Translations under genes and position numbers: made by a program
Notes under the pieces: model-generated
What the model saw: only the letters and a program-made list of their open reading frames with translations
The model's database searches: none
What the model was told of the DNA's origin: nothing
Part shown: piece by piece, positions 27,301-39,840 of the stretch
Numbering within the stretch: the first letter of the stretch is position 1
Layout: the number at the start of each line of letters is the position of its first letter
Origin: Bombus terrestris
Lineage: Eukaryota; Arthropoda; Insecta; Hymenoptera; Apidae
DNA: 64,000 nt
Direction of reading: 5' to 3'
Assembly: GCF_910591885.1 (NCBI RefSeq)
Contig: NC_063273.1
Coordinates: 3,038,001 to 3,102,000, forward strand

Positions 27301-29880
27301 TTGGAAAATACACTTAACGAATTTACGATCCTATCGCTATTATTATTCAAGGAAAATGGAATTTCAAGAGACGAAAACAATGAAATGTCAATGCTACGAA
27401 ACTACAATACACTAAAACTAACAAACCAGTGATAAACATTTGCTAGCATTTATAAGCATAAAAACTCAGACAGATGATAATACGTTAAAATAAAAGATTG
27501 AAAATTCCCACAATAAATCTACGCATATACGATACGTCGTCCTCACTTTGCAACCACGCAAACATTCGATCGTCGTCTTTATCAAATCTAGTCACTCAAA
27601 CTTTCGAACGAAAGAATAAAACCAAACTATCAAGAGGTATCCATAGCTCGACTCGCACCAACGTTTCACGTTGTAATCCTCACGAGAATCTTCAACACCA
27701 CCAATGGTGAAAACAATTTCGAATGAAATAGTCGCACCTTCCTGGAAAGCAAGGGTTGAGAGTCACGGCGGACGAAGAGCTCAGTGTTTTTAACCCTTCG
27801 CGAGAAATTCACGCCGCGAAGACGTCGAAAAAGCAGTGTCTCGGCTCATGGTTCATAGGAGGAACGACGCCTGGTCAAAAGTTTCGCGGGCAACCCCGCG
27901 CCGTCAGTTCATTTTTCTCCCCTTTTCTTTAGCGCCGGCGACTCTTAAGCGGCGAGCAACCGAGAAAACGCACGAGTCGTCGACAATTCCGCAACAGCAT
28001 ACGGCTCGCTAATTATTTAATTATTTATTTACCGAGTTCATTCCACCGGATTATACCACACGGCAAGTTTCATTCTTTATCGCGGCCCTATTAGCATGCA
28101 ACCGGCCGCCTATACCGGCTACCTGGCCGTCTAATTGTTTACTAAGCGGCCCTTTGCTTCCCGACCTTTTCGCGCTAATCAGCGGACCCACGGTTTAAAC
28201 AACTTCCGGCGAGTTTAAACGAGACCGCGACACGCGGCCATTCTTTATTCATGCGCAGACAATTCTCCACGTTTCTGTAAAGCACTGCAACAATTCGCTT
28301 TGTAGAAACGTTTGACCATGTTCCGATGTTAATCGTAAACAGGATATCGTTGAAACGCGAGTTCCCTTTTTCATGCAGCCTCTAGAATATTTCAAATTTT
28401 TCATAAAAATCTGTATCAAAATGTAAGAAATATATGAATTTATACGTTTACCATTTGGATTGAACGATATAATTCTTTCTCGTAAAACACGAGCTATAAG
28501 CTATGATTAAAATATAGTTGACATATAACTAGAAATTACATTTATATCACTTTTTTGGAAAATTATAGAGTCATAATCCGTCTTCTAGAAAATATAAACC
28601 GTGGGTTTTGTTTATTAGTAAACCGTCTAAAAATTCGATTTTTGTTACAACGCCTACTTATCTACTACAACTTATGAAATTTATATTCTTTATTTGGAAC
28701 AATTATTTGCAACACTGTTTAGGCGATTAATCTACGTACCCATCAATTAAATTTGACAGTGTTTTATTTACTAATATAGAATTAATTGTCACCTAAAATG
28801 AGTTATTGCGTAAATTCATTTCATTCTTTTTCATTGCATAAAATAATTTCATTACCCTACATATTGAATAATTCACATTTCACGGTCAAGGGTACAATAA
28901 TCTGTGAAAAAGAAACGGTTATGCAATCCGCGTGAAATTACTGTTATTAAAATAATTGTTTGATGTAGAAATTAATACATATAACGATATATTAATACCG
29001 CATAAAGCTATCGGAAAATTGAACATAAGAATGTAAATTATTCACCGAGCTGTTATTTTCGATAATTTGGTGTGGAAGCAATTGAATGAAAGTGGAAATA
29101 ATTAAAAGTGGCTGTGTCAACGAAAGGGAAATTAACGCTTTAATTGATGGGACGGTTTTAATAATTTTATGAAGCGCGAGTATCTCGTTCATTCAAACAA
29201 ACTCAATAGCATTAATGAGCGTGTCGTTCTCTTCAGTGGAAGGTAGTAAAATATTTCGTAGCTGCGAATAAACGTGAAATTTTGCGGTGTACACATTAAA
29301 CCCATATCATTGTGCAGAAATTACTTGATCAAAAATTAACGTTTACTTCCGATCATGCACGTTATAAATTATTTTTGCGTAACAAATTTTGGTTCGATTT
29401 TATCACCTCATTTTATCTTTCGCATTACAAACATAATACGTAAACTTCGTAATATTCGATATTCATGCAATCTACACAAATCAACCGCATTTTCTTCTTT
29501 TAATTTGTTCATATTTTCCGATGTAAAACGCCAATCTTTTTGACAAATATTGACATAAAAATGACACGATTGCGAATAACACAATAAATATTGCGAAAAA
29601 AAAAGAAACGTTTATTCAATACCAACTCAATATCCCTTCAAACTATTTGTTACTTCCACTCCAATATTTTGTTATTCTCCACAAATTAAATATTCCGAAT
29701 ACTCTCAAATAATATCTAACAGAATATAGCATCGTACGACGATAGAAGTAATATTCCCTACTTTAAATTAACAAAAATAGACTTCAATTTATAAATAGGC
29801 ACGCATGAAAATGATCAAACTATCCAACACAAAGAATTCCGACGATTCAACCCTCTAAATCTATAGTACTTTTCTAAACT
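24301..29880. other. Gene-free DNA with CpG-rich islands
   Basis: GC/CpG-rich patches lie near 24300-24840, 26520-26880 and 27720-28330. The last contains closely spaced GCCGGC/CCGGCC words and homeodomain-type TAATTA-like strings (28010-28030). AT-rich DNA fills the rest. No gene recognised. Confidence 0.4.
24953..25042 (+). repeat. Three tandem 30-bp units
   Basis: Units at 24953-24982, 24983-25012 and 25013-25042 share the pattern (A/G)T(G/A)AC(A/G)A(A/G)(A/G)A(T/C)GA followed by an AAA-rich half. In one frame they read as three 10-residue repeats (MTKMIRQILE, VTRMSRKIVK, ITRTTNKMLF). The third unit is the most diverged. There is no supporting evidence that the frame is translated. Confidence 0.5.
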
Positions 29881-30270
29881 CCATAATCGTACGCTAGGCA
29901 AACTGCAGCTGGACCAACATCTGCCAGACCGGTTGTTGGTCATCTCGCGCCGTGTCCAGTTTGCAACGGAATTTCCTATCTCTCTTTCTTTTTTTATTAT
30001 TCACCAATGACCGGTCCGTGACCGGTCAGCATCCACCAGGATGCTGGAAGAATCCCTGTACAGTTTTCTGTATCGTGACCAGTCCATCCGGTACTGGCTC
30101 GATCGTCCAGCCACCCCTCGACAGAGGGAGAGGACTGGTTTTCGAAAGCTGTATCTTCTTTGAGTGTGGCATCTTCGCGCGAGACACGGGATCTACGTGA
30201 ACAGTTCGCATTGTGCTCGTGAATGGGAACGGTGATGAACATTGTTGGCTGAGGTAAGCAAACTATCATC
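29881..30270. promoter_or_regulatory. GC-rich patch with clustered CCGGT palindromes
   Basis: GACCGGTT at 29927-29934 and two perfect 8-bp palindromes GACCGGTC at 30009-30016 and 30020-30027, 11 bp apart (about one helical turn). ACCGGT cores resemble Grainyhead/CP2 sites. ORFs here are short and unrecognised. Regulatory function is an inference. Confidence 0.3.
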
Positions 30271-30786
30271 CATAATCTCCTTATCTTTCCCTGAGTGTAA
30301 GAGCTTGGAAAATGTTGCTTCTTCTTTCGCTGCGAATGAAGACCATACGAAATAAACGTGTCAAGTCCATTTCTGTAAAAAATTGTTTTGAGCGTAAAAA
30401 AAAAAATATTTTTTTCATTTGGAACTCACGAAATTTAATAAAAAAGCGAATTGCAATTCGTTTTGACTTCTAGCGGTGCAATCGATATTTCCGAAATGTT
30501 CACAAGGATATTCAAAACCAACTAAAAAAATGTTCTCTGTATCTTGAAATCGTTATTTTATTTCAAGATTACTCTCGTACAGGAGAAGGGCAAAAATGTG
30601 ACTTGTACGCACATCAGGTTCTTTCATTCTCCCCTTCAAATAATTTATGCATGCTATCGTTGGTATTATGATAAAATATGACTGTTACGATGAAAGGGCG
30701 ATTTAAAGTATAATAGTTAAATAATCGATTAAATTATTATATTTCTATAAAAAAACGGAAATTCAGGATTTAATAAGTTTCGGATT

Positions 30787-30802
30787 AAAAAAAAAAAAAA
30801 AA
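30787..30802. repeat. A16 homopolymer
   Basis: A run of 16 adenines followed by GAGAGAAA. No associated gene or element was recognised. Confidence 0.85.
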
Positions 30803-32936
30803 GAGAGAAACAAACCTGGAGAGAAATTAGGATGTAGAGCGCGTCTGTATGAACGCGATAGTAGAATATATTAATTTTATCAGAATAATATATTAATCAA
30901 TACAGTGAGCGTGTTGCATATGTGCATAATTACGAAGAATGATGAATTTCATCTATGAGAGAAACATCGCGTATTTACGGTAATAATATTGGTACTAAAT
31001 ATCCAACTTACAAAATGCATGAAACTCGTGTATTGATTATTTGAAATTATTAAAGTATGATATTCTTTAATTGTTTCAAGCAATTAATCAGCGATTGGCG
31101 ATTAATTTGTAGCATGAGAAAACACCTGTCGATTACCGACAAATTTCTTCAGTAACCTGCCCTTTTGGGAATAATAATCGTAGGAACTTGCTGTGTTCTC
31201 GCGTAGGTGGCTCTAGTAAGTCATGGGGTTGGTTTGATCAATAATTTACTTACTCCCACGTACAAGATACTGGTAAAATGGCAGCATACGCCATCTCTTA
31301 GAAAACCGATGGACAGTGTGCTGCTACTCTTGTTTAACCAACAATTGAACTTTATTTCAATGTTATAGATTATAAGAGAGGATTTCTAACAATGGCTATC
31401 GTTCATCGAGCTATTTAAACGTATGAATAATTTTGTCTGGGGGTGGTAAATAGATAACGATTTCTTAATTTTTATCGAGCAATATTTAGGCTGTAAAAGC
31501 TTTATTTTAACAAATGGCGATGTTAAAAATAATATTTCAAATGTATTATACTTTTTCTAAACAGTTTACTAAAATAAGATACCTTCTACTGCATATAGGC
31601 TCTGAAGATAAAGGAGGCTGATATTAACATTGCTGCTAAATTAATTTACAGACTTATATTGTGTCTTACTGAAACCTTTAACTGCTTTACTAACTGCTTG
31701 TAAGTAGCTCGTAAATATTTCTTCATCTTGGAACAAATTTCACTGTTTTCAAATTAATATTAAAATTTCTCAAAATAAGTATTTTTGTTCCACAGTATGT
31801 ATATTCTTAGCGTCTTTTAATGCAGAAATCATTCTACGATTGCTACGAACGTTTGTTCAATTTGTTACTTGTAAATTCGTTCATCGGATCCTGTTACGTA
31901 TTGGGCTAAATGCTTTTTCACGTTTAAACTGATTAGAGATAAAATAAAAGAATCGTCATTGATATATAATAATTTTATATCCCAATTTGACATATCTTTT
32001 TTCAAGATTTCTTCCAAGCATTAATAGCCTTTTCGCTTTTCAAAACGATAGCCAAATTAAGATACGAGAGTCGAGAAAGTATTTCAGAGTTAAAATAAAG
32101 TCTGTATCAGTATCAAAATTTATTAAATTCATCGATGTAAAACTGTCGATCGATATCACTGAATTCCTGAAATTCCTAAACTCTAAAAAGTAGACTGATA
32201 ATCCGACGAAAATTTTCTTTCGCCTCTAATTGAGGGAAAGTGGCATGGCATAGACGTGGAAATTAATTTAGTTGAAGTCGGTCAATCTTAAGGCGACAGC
32301 TGCTGCTGAAGGAATCCATTAGTAGGCTTATGGCGTCGGCATCTTTCCTAGGGTGGTCATCACCACCCCCTCAACGCTGCTAGAACTCTGCTTTTGTTCG
32401 AGATAATAAGCCACCATTGTTGAGATAGGTGGATCCGTCCAACGACCTTATTGTCCATCGACCCGCTTTGCTTCGAATATTCGCGATAAGAGTCAAATTC
32501 TCGTGAAGTCGTGGACTAACGTATACCCCTCCTCTATCTGACCACTGATTTTCGAGCTGTTACCCGCCATGCGATACAGAAAAGATTCTATTCCTGGATC
32601 GACGTGATTCTCGCACTTTGAAAGAATAACAGAGAAACCATGAACCTTCGTATGCTGAAGAAATTATGACTTTTTGGTTTTACAGTTCTCGTAATAATTT
32701 TCATGGTACGCATTGTTCGATTTCGAAGAATGGTTGAAATGTGATGGAATATTGGATAACGATCGCTTAGTTTGTATAGTTATTGTTTGCAGTTTAAATG
32801 AGTCGACTAATTAATTGATCATTTGAGTGACAGAATTAAATGGTAGTATAGAAATTAAATAAAAATAGATTTGAATCAATCTACATAGAAGTACAAAATA
32901 GAACGTCTTTTTTTCTATTAAAAAAACAATCATGCA

Positions 32937-32953
32937 ATATATATATATATATG
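32937..32953. repeat. (AT)n microsatellite
   Basis: About eight AT units. Confidence 0.85.
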
Positions 32954-35900
32954 TATAATAACTTTCAACAAGCGCAATTTGCGTATTCTTAGTAATAATA
33001 TTTTGTCTTTTTAAAGATAAATTTACATCTAGCTATATTACTGGAAAAATACTATATCGTTCTCAAAGATACAAGAAGAGAATATTCTCTGAACTTTATT
33101 AAATGCTGTTGATTTAAATTCATAAGAGAAATAACTATATCTTCGAGAAACATTTTTCGAACGTCAGTACATGGATACGGTGTGACATGATTGTTCGTGT
33201 GGGAGATGCAATGTCGAGGAAGGGACAATAGACTTGAACGCGTATTAACGTACAATTACAGGATTTTCTAGAAACCCAATTAAGCCAGACAGAGGACGGC
33301 TTGTTTAGGATTTTCAAGACCACGTGGATTTGCGGGCTATACATTAAGCACTAAACGTGCATCAGCTCGCGTCGAAGAGATCTCGTTAAATCTTGTAAAT
33401 GTCTAACAGTAGCGGCAGAACTTTAGACAATCGAGCAAAATTCCAAATATGTTTTACGTCATTTTCCTAAGAAAATGATCAAACATCTCTAAAATATCAC
33501 AAATGATTCTGTATTTATTCCTTTATAAACAAACTACTTAATTGTCTTGATTAACAGCTGTTTCTCTTTATTCACGTTTCTATTCTCTAATATAGAAATA
33601 TCACGCGTTCATCTGCATTGATGAAATATATATTATATTCATTCGAACGTATCAAAATTCAATTAAAAAGAAATATAGAGATTTTTTAACGAATTACATT
33701 TATAATAATTTAATCTATACCGTTTTTATAATTTATTTAACAAAAGTTAAAAGGATAATTTAAAGCTTTCAAATCTTCGCAACACGCTTCTTAGATTCTA
33801 TAATACTTGAATAATGAAAAGACATATAATTCCCTATAATATCACAATATAATAATCCCTTTGAAATATCACAATTTCGATCAAAATGATTTTAGGTTTA
33901 ACCAAAAATTGCAAGAACCGCAACGATGTCTATCGCAAAAGTGCAAACGTTCCGCACTGAGAAAAGCCAACGTCATGCGATAGCTACGAGGCAGCCTTGG
34001 CTCGTGGAACGGTACTACACCCCCAGGAACAAAGTTATATCGGCTCGTACTAGAAGCGTGGGGTGAAACGAAAAGGGAGGAAAGGGGGTGGGTGATACGA
34101 CGTGGCCCGTTCCTGAGGGAGCGGCGAAGTTCGGTGATTACCTAGGACTCTCCTAGGAACTGAGAGTTTCGTACTTCGCCCGCGCTAGCTTCAGCAACCT
34201 AACAGTCGAGCAAAGTAACTAAGGTTATTCGGAGGTACGCAGGAAGGTGGATAAGGAGAGAGTTCCGGGTCGGGCCTAAGGGATGCACTGTCGATATCGT
34301 GGGCGTCTGCATCAAGATATCCTCAGTTGAGTGATCGTGCCCACGAGATTCCTGGCTGCTGCTGATCGAGCATGCAAACTCCAACCACCTCAAGATTTTC
34401 ATAATTAGAATCGTGGAGAAGATGCACGATCGCTCGTTTCTACCTTACTTTTCTACAATTTCCTTTCGAGATTATATCGAAAAGAAATTGTTCTACCTCG
34501 TAAATCGTCTTCAACTATTCGTTAATTTAAAAAGAATTCAGCTGAAGAAACAAAGTTGTCGCGTCTAATTAAATTGTTTTAATATCTTTTCAACTGCTTT
34601 ACAACTTTGTTAATTACCAACTCCAAATACTATTTCTTTACTCGATGTTCTAAAAAATCGTTCAATTTTCGGTATTACTCGAACGAAGTTAAATTAATCG
34701 ATTAAATTAATTTTAACGTAGCATCCTACTGAAAAATATCTATCTTCCTACGTCTAGTCTTGGTCGCCTGTGTGTTAAACGATCCCTAGTAACCTCGAAC
34801 AAAAAAGACACGCAACTCTCGTGGGTCCAATTTCCGTGAACTTCAAAGGGGTAGGAAATATCGTAAGGACAGGACGTCGTAATAACCATAATTCAATATG
34901 GCTGTTAAGATGGTAGGCACTTCGAAACGGTCTGGGCTGGCGGAGTTGTATGGGGTTGGGAATGGGTTGCAAGACCTTCCTACTCATTCTCTTCTGTACC
35001 CCGCGTCCTCGATACAGATGCTATCTAAGAAGAGAATCCGGGGTGTACCATTGTTCTCTGTTCAGAGATCTCGATGCTTCAGCCTCAGTGCACCGATACT
35101 CCTTAAACTTTGGACAAACTTTGCCTCACCGCCAAGTCCTCGTTACAATGAGACATAACCGCATATCGGACGATTGATCCTTCTGAATTGCGCACAATCG
35201 GCTCTCCCGTAAGTCAGATACGTGCAAGTAAATTTTTCATTAAAACGAGTCAATAAGTTTTAATCAATATGAATGAATACCTGAAAATATTTTTAATTAT
35301 CTTGTTTTCTTTTCCTCGTTCTTAGTTTTATAGGTGGGAAAATAATTATCATTTTCCTTGTTGTTATTTAACAAGACATTTGGGAGAAATTATAAATGTT
35401 TGTTTTTTAAAAATATTTTTGTCAAATAGTATCAATCAAAGAAAGAATAAAGAGTAAAAGAGGATACTCGAGTTGCTGTGGTAAAAACAGAGATAGTAAA
35501 AGATAACATTTCGCTATTTATAGATTTATAAGAGAGAAGTAACGAACGAGCCATACAGAGCATGAAATTATTCTCAGAAATAAATTTCCCGAGATATGTA
35601 CGGCAATTAACCCATCTTCCATTTACGTATCGTTACATCTCGTCAAGTCTCTTTTATATAATTCTTAATCCCTAATAAGTAGTCGATCCTTTCTCTAATT
35701 TTTTTCATTCACAAGTAATCAATGCCCAGTCAGCTCACTGCACGTACAGTAATTTCTTCGCATTGTATATAATAAACAAAAATCGAACAAATTACACGCA
35801 ATTTTGTCCATATTTGCATTAAATTAAGAACCTCTCTGATAACACGGTAATAAATATCATTAGCCGTCATTCATGATAACGATGTATCGAGAAAGTAAAC

Positions 35901-38900
35901 AATTTACGATTCTCTCAGAAAATACTCTCACGGATAATACTTCATTATTCATTGCCAATTCGTCCAATTAAAATTGCTACCAGTTTTCACAAGATCGTAA
36001 ACGCACAGACTGTTATAAGAAAAGGCAATCACCGTTCTATCAAGTCGTCAATCCTCTAGGACGTTGGATTTGAACCCTTTGAAACCACGTCTGGTCGGCC
36101 ATATTTTTACGGTGTGGGCAAACTGGAAGGGGGATGAAATCGTTTTGATCGCAGTGAAAGCAAGATGCTGGATGGAGGGTGATGCTCGAGCAGCGGGCAG
36201 AGATGGTGAGGGGTCATCCAATCAACCCCCAGCAAGCCGCGTCTTACCCTCTCTATAAAGTTATCTTTCTTGTCCCTGCCCTGAGCAGAGTTAGAGCACC
36301 CTCGAAATTCCCAACTATTGACCGAACCACTCCAGACCATTGCTACGATCAATCGACACTTGTGCTGGTAAGAAAGACGCAATATGAATTTCATGTTTCG
36401 ATTAATTTTCCCTCGCGAGCGAGAGTTAAGGATGAAACTGGACAATTCACGAAAGAGAGTTACGAAGATTCGCAATATTCTTCTCCGCTTAAGATGTTTC
36501 TTAAATTTTTGTTTTCCATGATTAAAGTATTTAAGAGAAGATTTAAAATATATCGTATAATATTAGACGAGGAATAGTAGCCTTTCACAACTACTTTCGT
36601 ATAATTCTAGCGTAATGCTTTCGATTACGGAGCTGTCGAATTTCTACGGCTAATCAACAAGAGTACCTAAGCTCGAAACGATAATACTGCTCCCATTCCA
36701 GAAGTCGAATGCAAAGTTATCTCATATAAACTTCTACCGCACCTCGCTCCGATGTACCCGTTGCGTTTTATTAATCTCGTTAAACTTTAAAACTTCTACT
36801 GTACTGTAGTTCTCGAGGTAAAGTTTTCTATCTTATTTTCTATATTATTTTACTGAATTAAAGTTGTTGCAAATTCAACGATTTTCTTTCCAATGAAATT
36901 AGTTTAACAATTACAATTATCTCGCAAATCCAAAAACGTAGTAATACTTATTCGCATAATCTCGTAACAGTATTTAGAAAGATAGAAACAAAATCTCAAG
37001 AAAATATCTTGTATCGTTCTAAACTTAAATAAAGAAAATATTCCACTACTCGTAATATTATTTTTTAACGTAAAAAAGAATTTAGATATAGAATCATTTT
37101 AATTTTTTCCGTAACCTTTACAATTACGAAAATTATTTAACCACAGCAGTGTAATTTGAATAAAATAGTAATCCTTAACAGTAGAACTATCAATCTTTAC
37201 TATCTCCATCTAAAAATACTATGTAATACGTTAATATGAATAATATAAAATAAATATATGTCATGGTACATGAGTATATGTATTATATTTATTTATTTTT
37301 ACCAAACCAATTTTTTACTCTAAGTAAGTAGTAATTTATGTATACTATAGTATAGATATTTAGAAACAAAATAATATTAACTTCGTCAAAAGCAGCTGCA
37401 CGATTACTATATATACAATACACAAATACGAAATCTGATAAGTTTGGCAATTCTAGCGTTAAATTACTTCAACATACTCCTACTTAGAAAATTCTCATAT
37501 TTTAATCAAGATTGGAATCTTCCTCAGAATCAGACGGATGAAAACGTGACTCTAACATACACAGCATGTATAATCATTGGCAGAACGAAATCTTGATTCG
37601 TCGGACCGTCGATAATTTAGGCCTATCTACTAACGTCTCTAATTTCCTTGATATTCACGTCGAAGGGTCCTTACGGTCGAGGAGCCTAAGGATGCCAGAA
37701 ATACCTATGTGAAGGCAGAAGCGCCTTCCATGACAGGCCTGCAGGATGGAGTTGTATTAATTTCATATCCCTTCCGCCGTCCAACACGAACGACTACGTT
37801 CAATCGTCTATTTATTGCCGACATATCCAATCTCGTACGGTCTCCACGAGGTATCGCCTAGATGCGGAGGAGTGGCAACTGGCTATTAATTTTGATTAGT
37901 CTCTTCTAAGGATCCTTGATTGGAAGCAGAATTGCGTTCCACACCTGTATCAGGACACATGTTCTAACTTTACGCAAGAATATACTTGAATTACGCGATA
38001 GCTCAGGATTAACAATTTATCTTGTTTGATTGAAAGAAAATCATTTGTACGTATAACTTAAAACGGATTTCAAAGTGAATAATGTTATGTGTATTTTATT
38101 GAAACTGTAAACGTTATGTAAATGTATCATAAAAATATAGAAATGTACTATTAGAATATATAATTATAAAGTATAAATTATAAAGTAAATAAGACAAAGA
38201 ACATTTGCTGAGAGAAACATTTGTTTTTCTAACATTGTTCAGAAAATGCACCACTGTGATGTCTATGAAGATATATATGAAAATTTATAACGCCTAAATA
38301 TATTTTGTTCCGTTGGAGTAAGAATTAAAGTAAGCTTGGTACGCGTAAAAGATCTTTTTCGATGAAGCAATGTGAATAAAAAAGATTGGAAGTTAAAGCA
38401 TTGTATAAAATGTGAATTTTCACTAAAAATAGGAATTATGAAATGTCGGTAGAAAATTGTGACAATAGGCTTGTTACATGGCTTGAAATTTAGTCATGTT
38501 TAGTCGAGTGGAGCAATTTAAGTGTAAATGTAAATGTTTATGGGGAGATACTAAATGTAGAGTGCAGTAATGGTGGGTTTACGACCGCAGCAGTTTACAA
38601 GTGGCTCGCGAAGTCACTTGATTCATCGGGTGATTTGTATGTCCAACTGGTTTGCTTTTTAAGGGAAGTTTAACCGCCACCTTAGCTACGCTTTCCTTCG
38701 ATAAAATTATTACTTCTTACGATGTTTTATATTTTGCGATATTGTCGACTTCTCCAATTTCCCTTTATCAATACCATATGCCATACTGGCCAAGATCATT
38801 ATCCTGGTGTTTACCTATCTATATCAAATCTCTTGCCAATTTTATAATTCGTTCGAAATAAATAGCATAGACATCAATGGTAATTCCCTTATCTCGTTGG

Positions 38901-39300
38901 ATTTCTTGTTAAAACGTGTTCTAAAGTTAAGGAATCCCATGCTAAAATGTTCTCAAACTATTAAATTCTATGGAACACATAATTCAATAATTCTAAATTT
39001 TGGTCGGTATATTTAAACATAATTTTATAATCCTTTGCATCTTTCCTACGCGTTTTTTGTCGAAAAATATTGGCAAAATCAAAACCTCTGTTACTTAAGG
39101 TACTTAGAGAAATTAACGCGACTCTTATCATCACAAGACGAAGTTAAAACCAGTGAAAGATCCAAAAACATTGAAAAAATTTGTCTCGTTTCTCTTTTTA
39201 TCTGATTACACGAAACTGCGGTAAGAGTCTGTCCGAGAAACAAGCTAAAAGCCCTTTCGCTATATCCAACAAATAAAATGCACAAGTTAAACGCGACCTA

Positions 39301-39840
39301 TTAACGAAATCGAGTTCGTTCCTAGACTGTAGCCGTGGATGCACTCCACCCTGAACCACGTAAAGGAATTTGCGGTCCAAGTTGCTTTGCTATTCGAGAT
39401 GGAGAAATCTTCCACCCTATAACACCCAATCCAGCCCCTTTCCTTCGGCCTCACTCCTCTCCCCCTCCCCCTATGGCCTCTCCGCGCCAGTTTACTTCAG
39501 CCCTGATCATCCGTGGCCCCAGTCACCCCAAGGCTAGTTTCTCCGTAGAACCCTTAAGCTTAACTATCCGCAGAAGTTGGAATCTGTACGTACCTATTCC
39601 ACGACGAAGCTACAAACTCACCCCCTCTTCTACCATCAAGCAGCACCCTTCGTTCGAACCTAAACGCTCAACCGGTACCGGTTCGACTTGTATAGCGTTG
39701 GTAGAAGCAACGAAGAAAGCGAGAGATAAAGAAACCGGTCGAGAGATAGTAAGCGAAACGAAAATCAAATCCAGGCTTCTTGGAAAGAGCGTAGGGAAAG
39801 CACGACCTACGAGATGAAGACGCACCGGATAATAAGGATC
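39301..39840. other. GC-rich island with an unassigned ORF and a 14-bp palindrome
   Basis: An open plus-strand frame runs to the stop at 39817; its first ATG is at 39473, giving 115 codons including stop. Nothing in the product is recognisable. Within it lies the perfect palindrome AACCGGTACCGGTT (39670-39683) and another ACCGGT at 39735. I cannot tell whether it is coding. Confidence 0.3.

Larger units (their letters stand above)
30271..39300. other. Gene-free AT-rich DNA with scattered CpG-rich islands
   Basis: Islands lie near 32230-32580 (with a CAGCTGCTGCTG string), 33150-33400, 33930-34400, 34740-35200, 36050-36380 and 37580-37960. They are short, unlike their AT-rich surroundings, and lack recognisable ORFs. 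Candidate enhancers are an inference. Confidence 0.35.
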
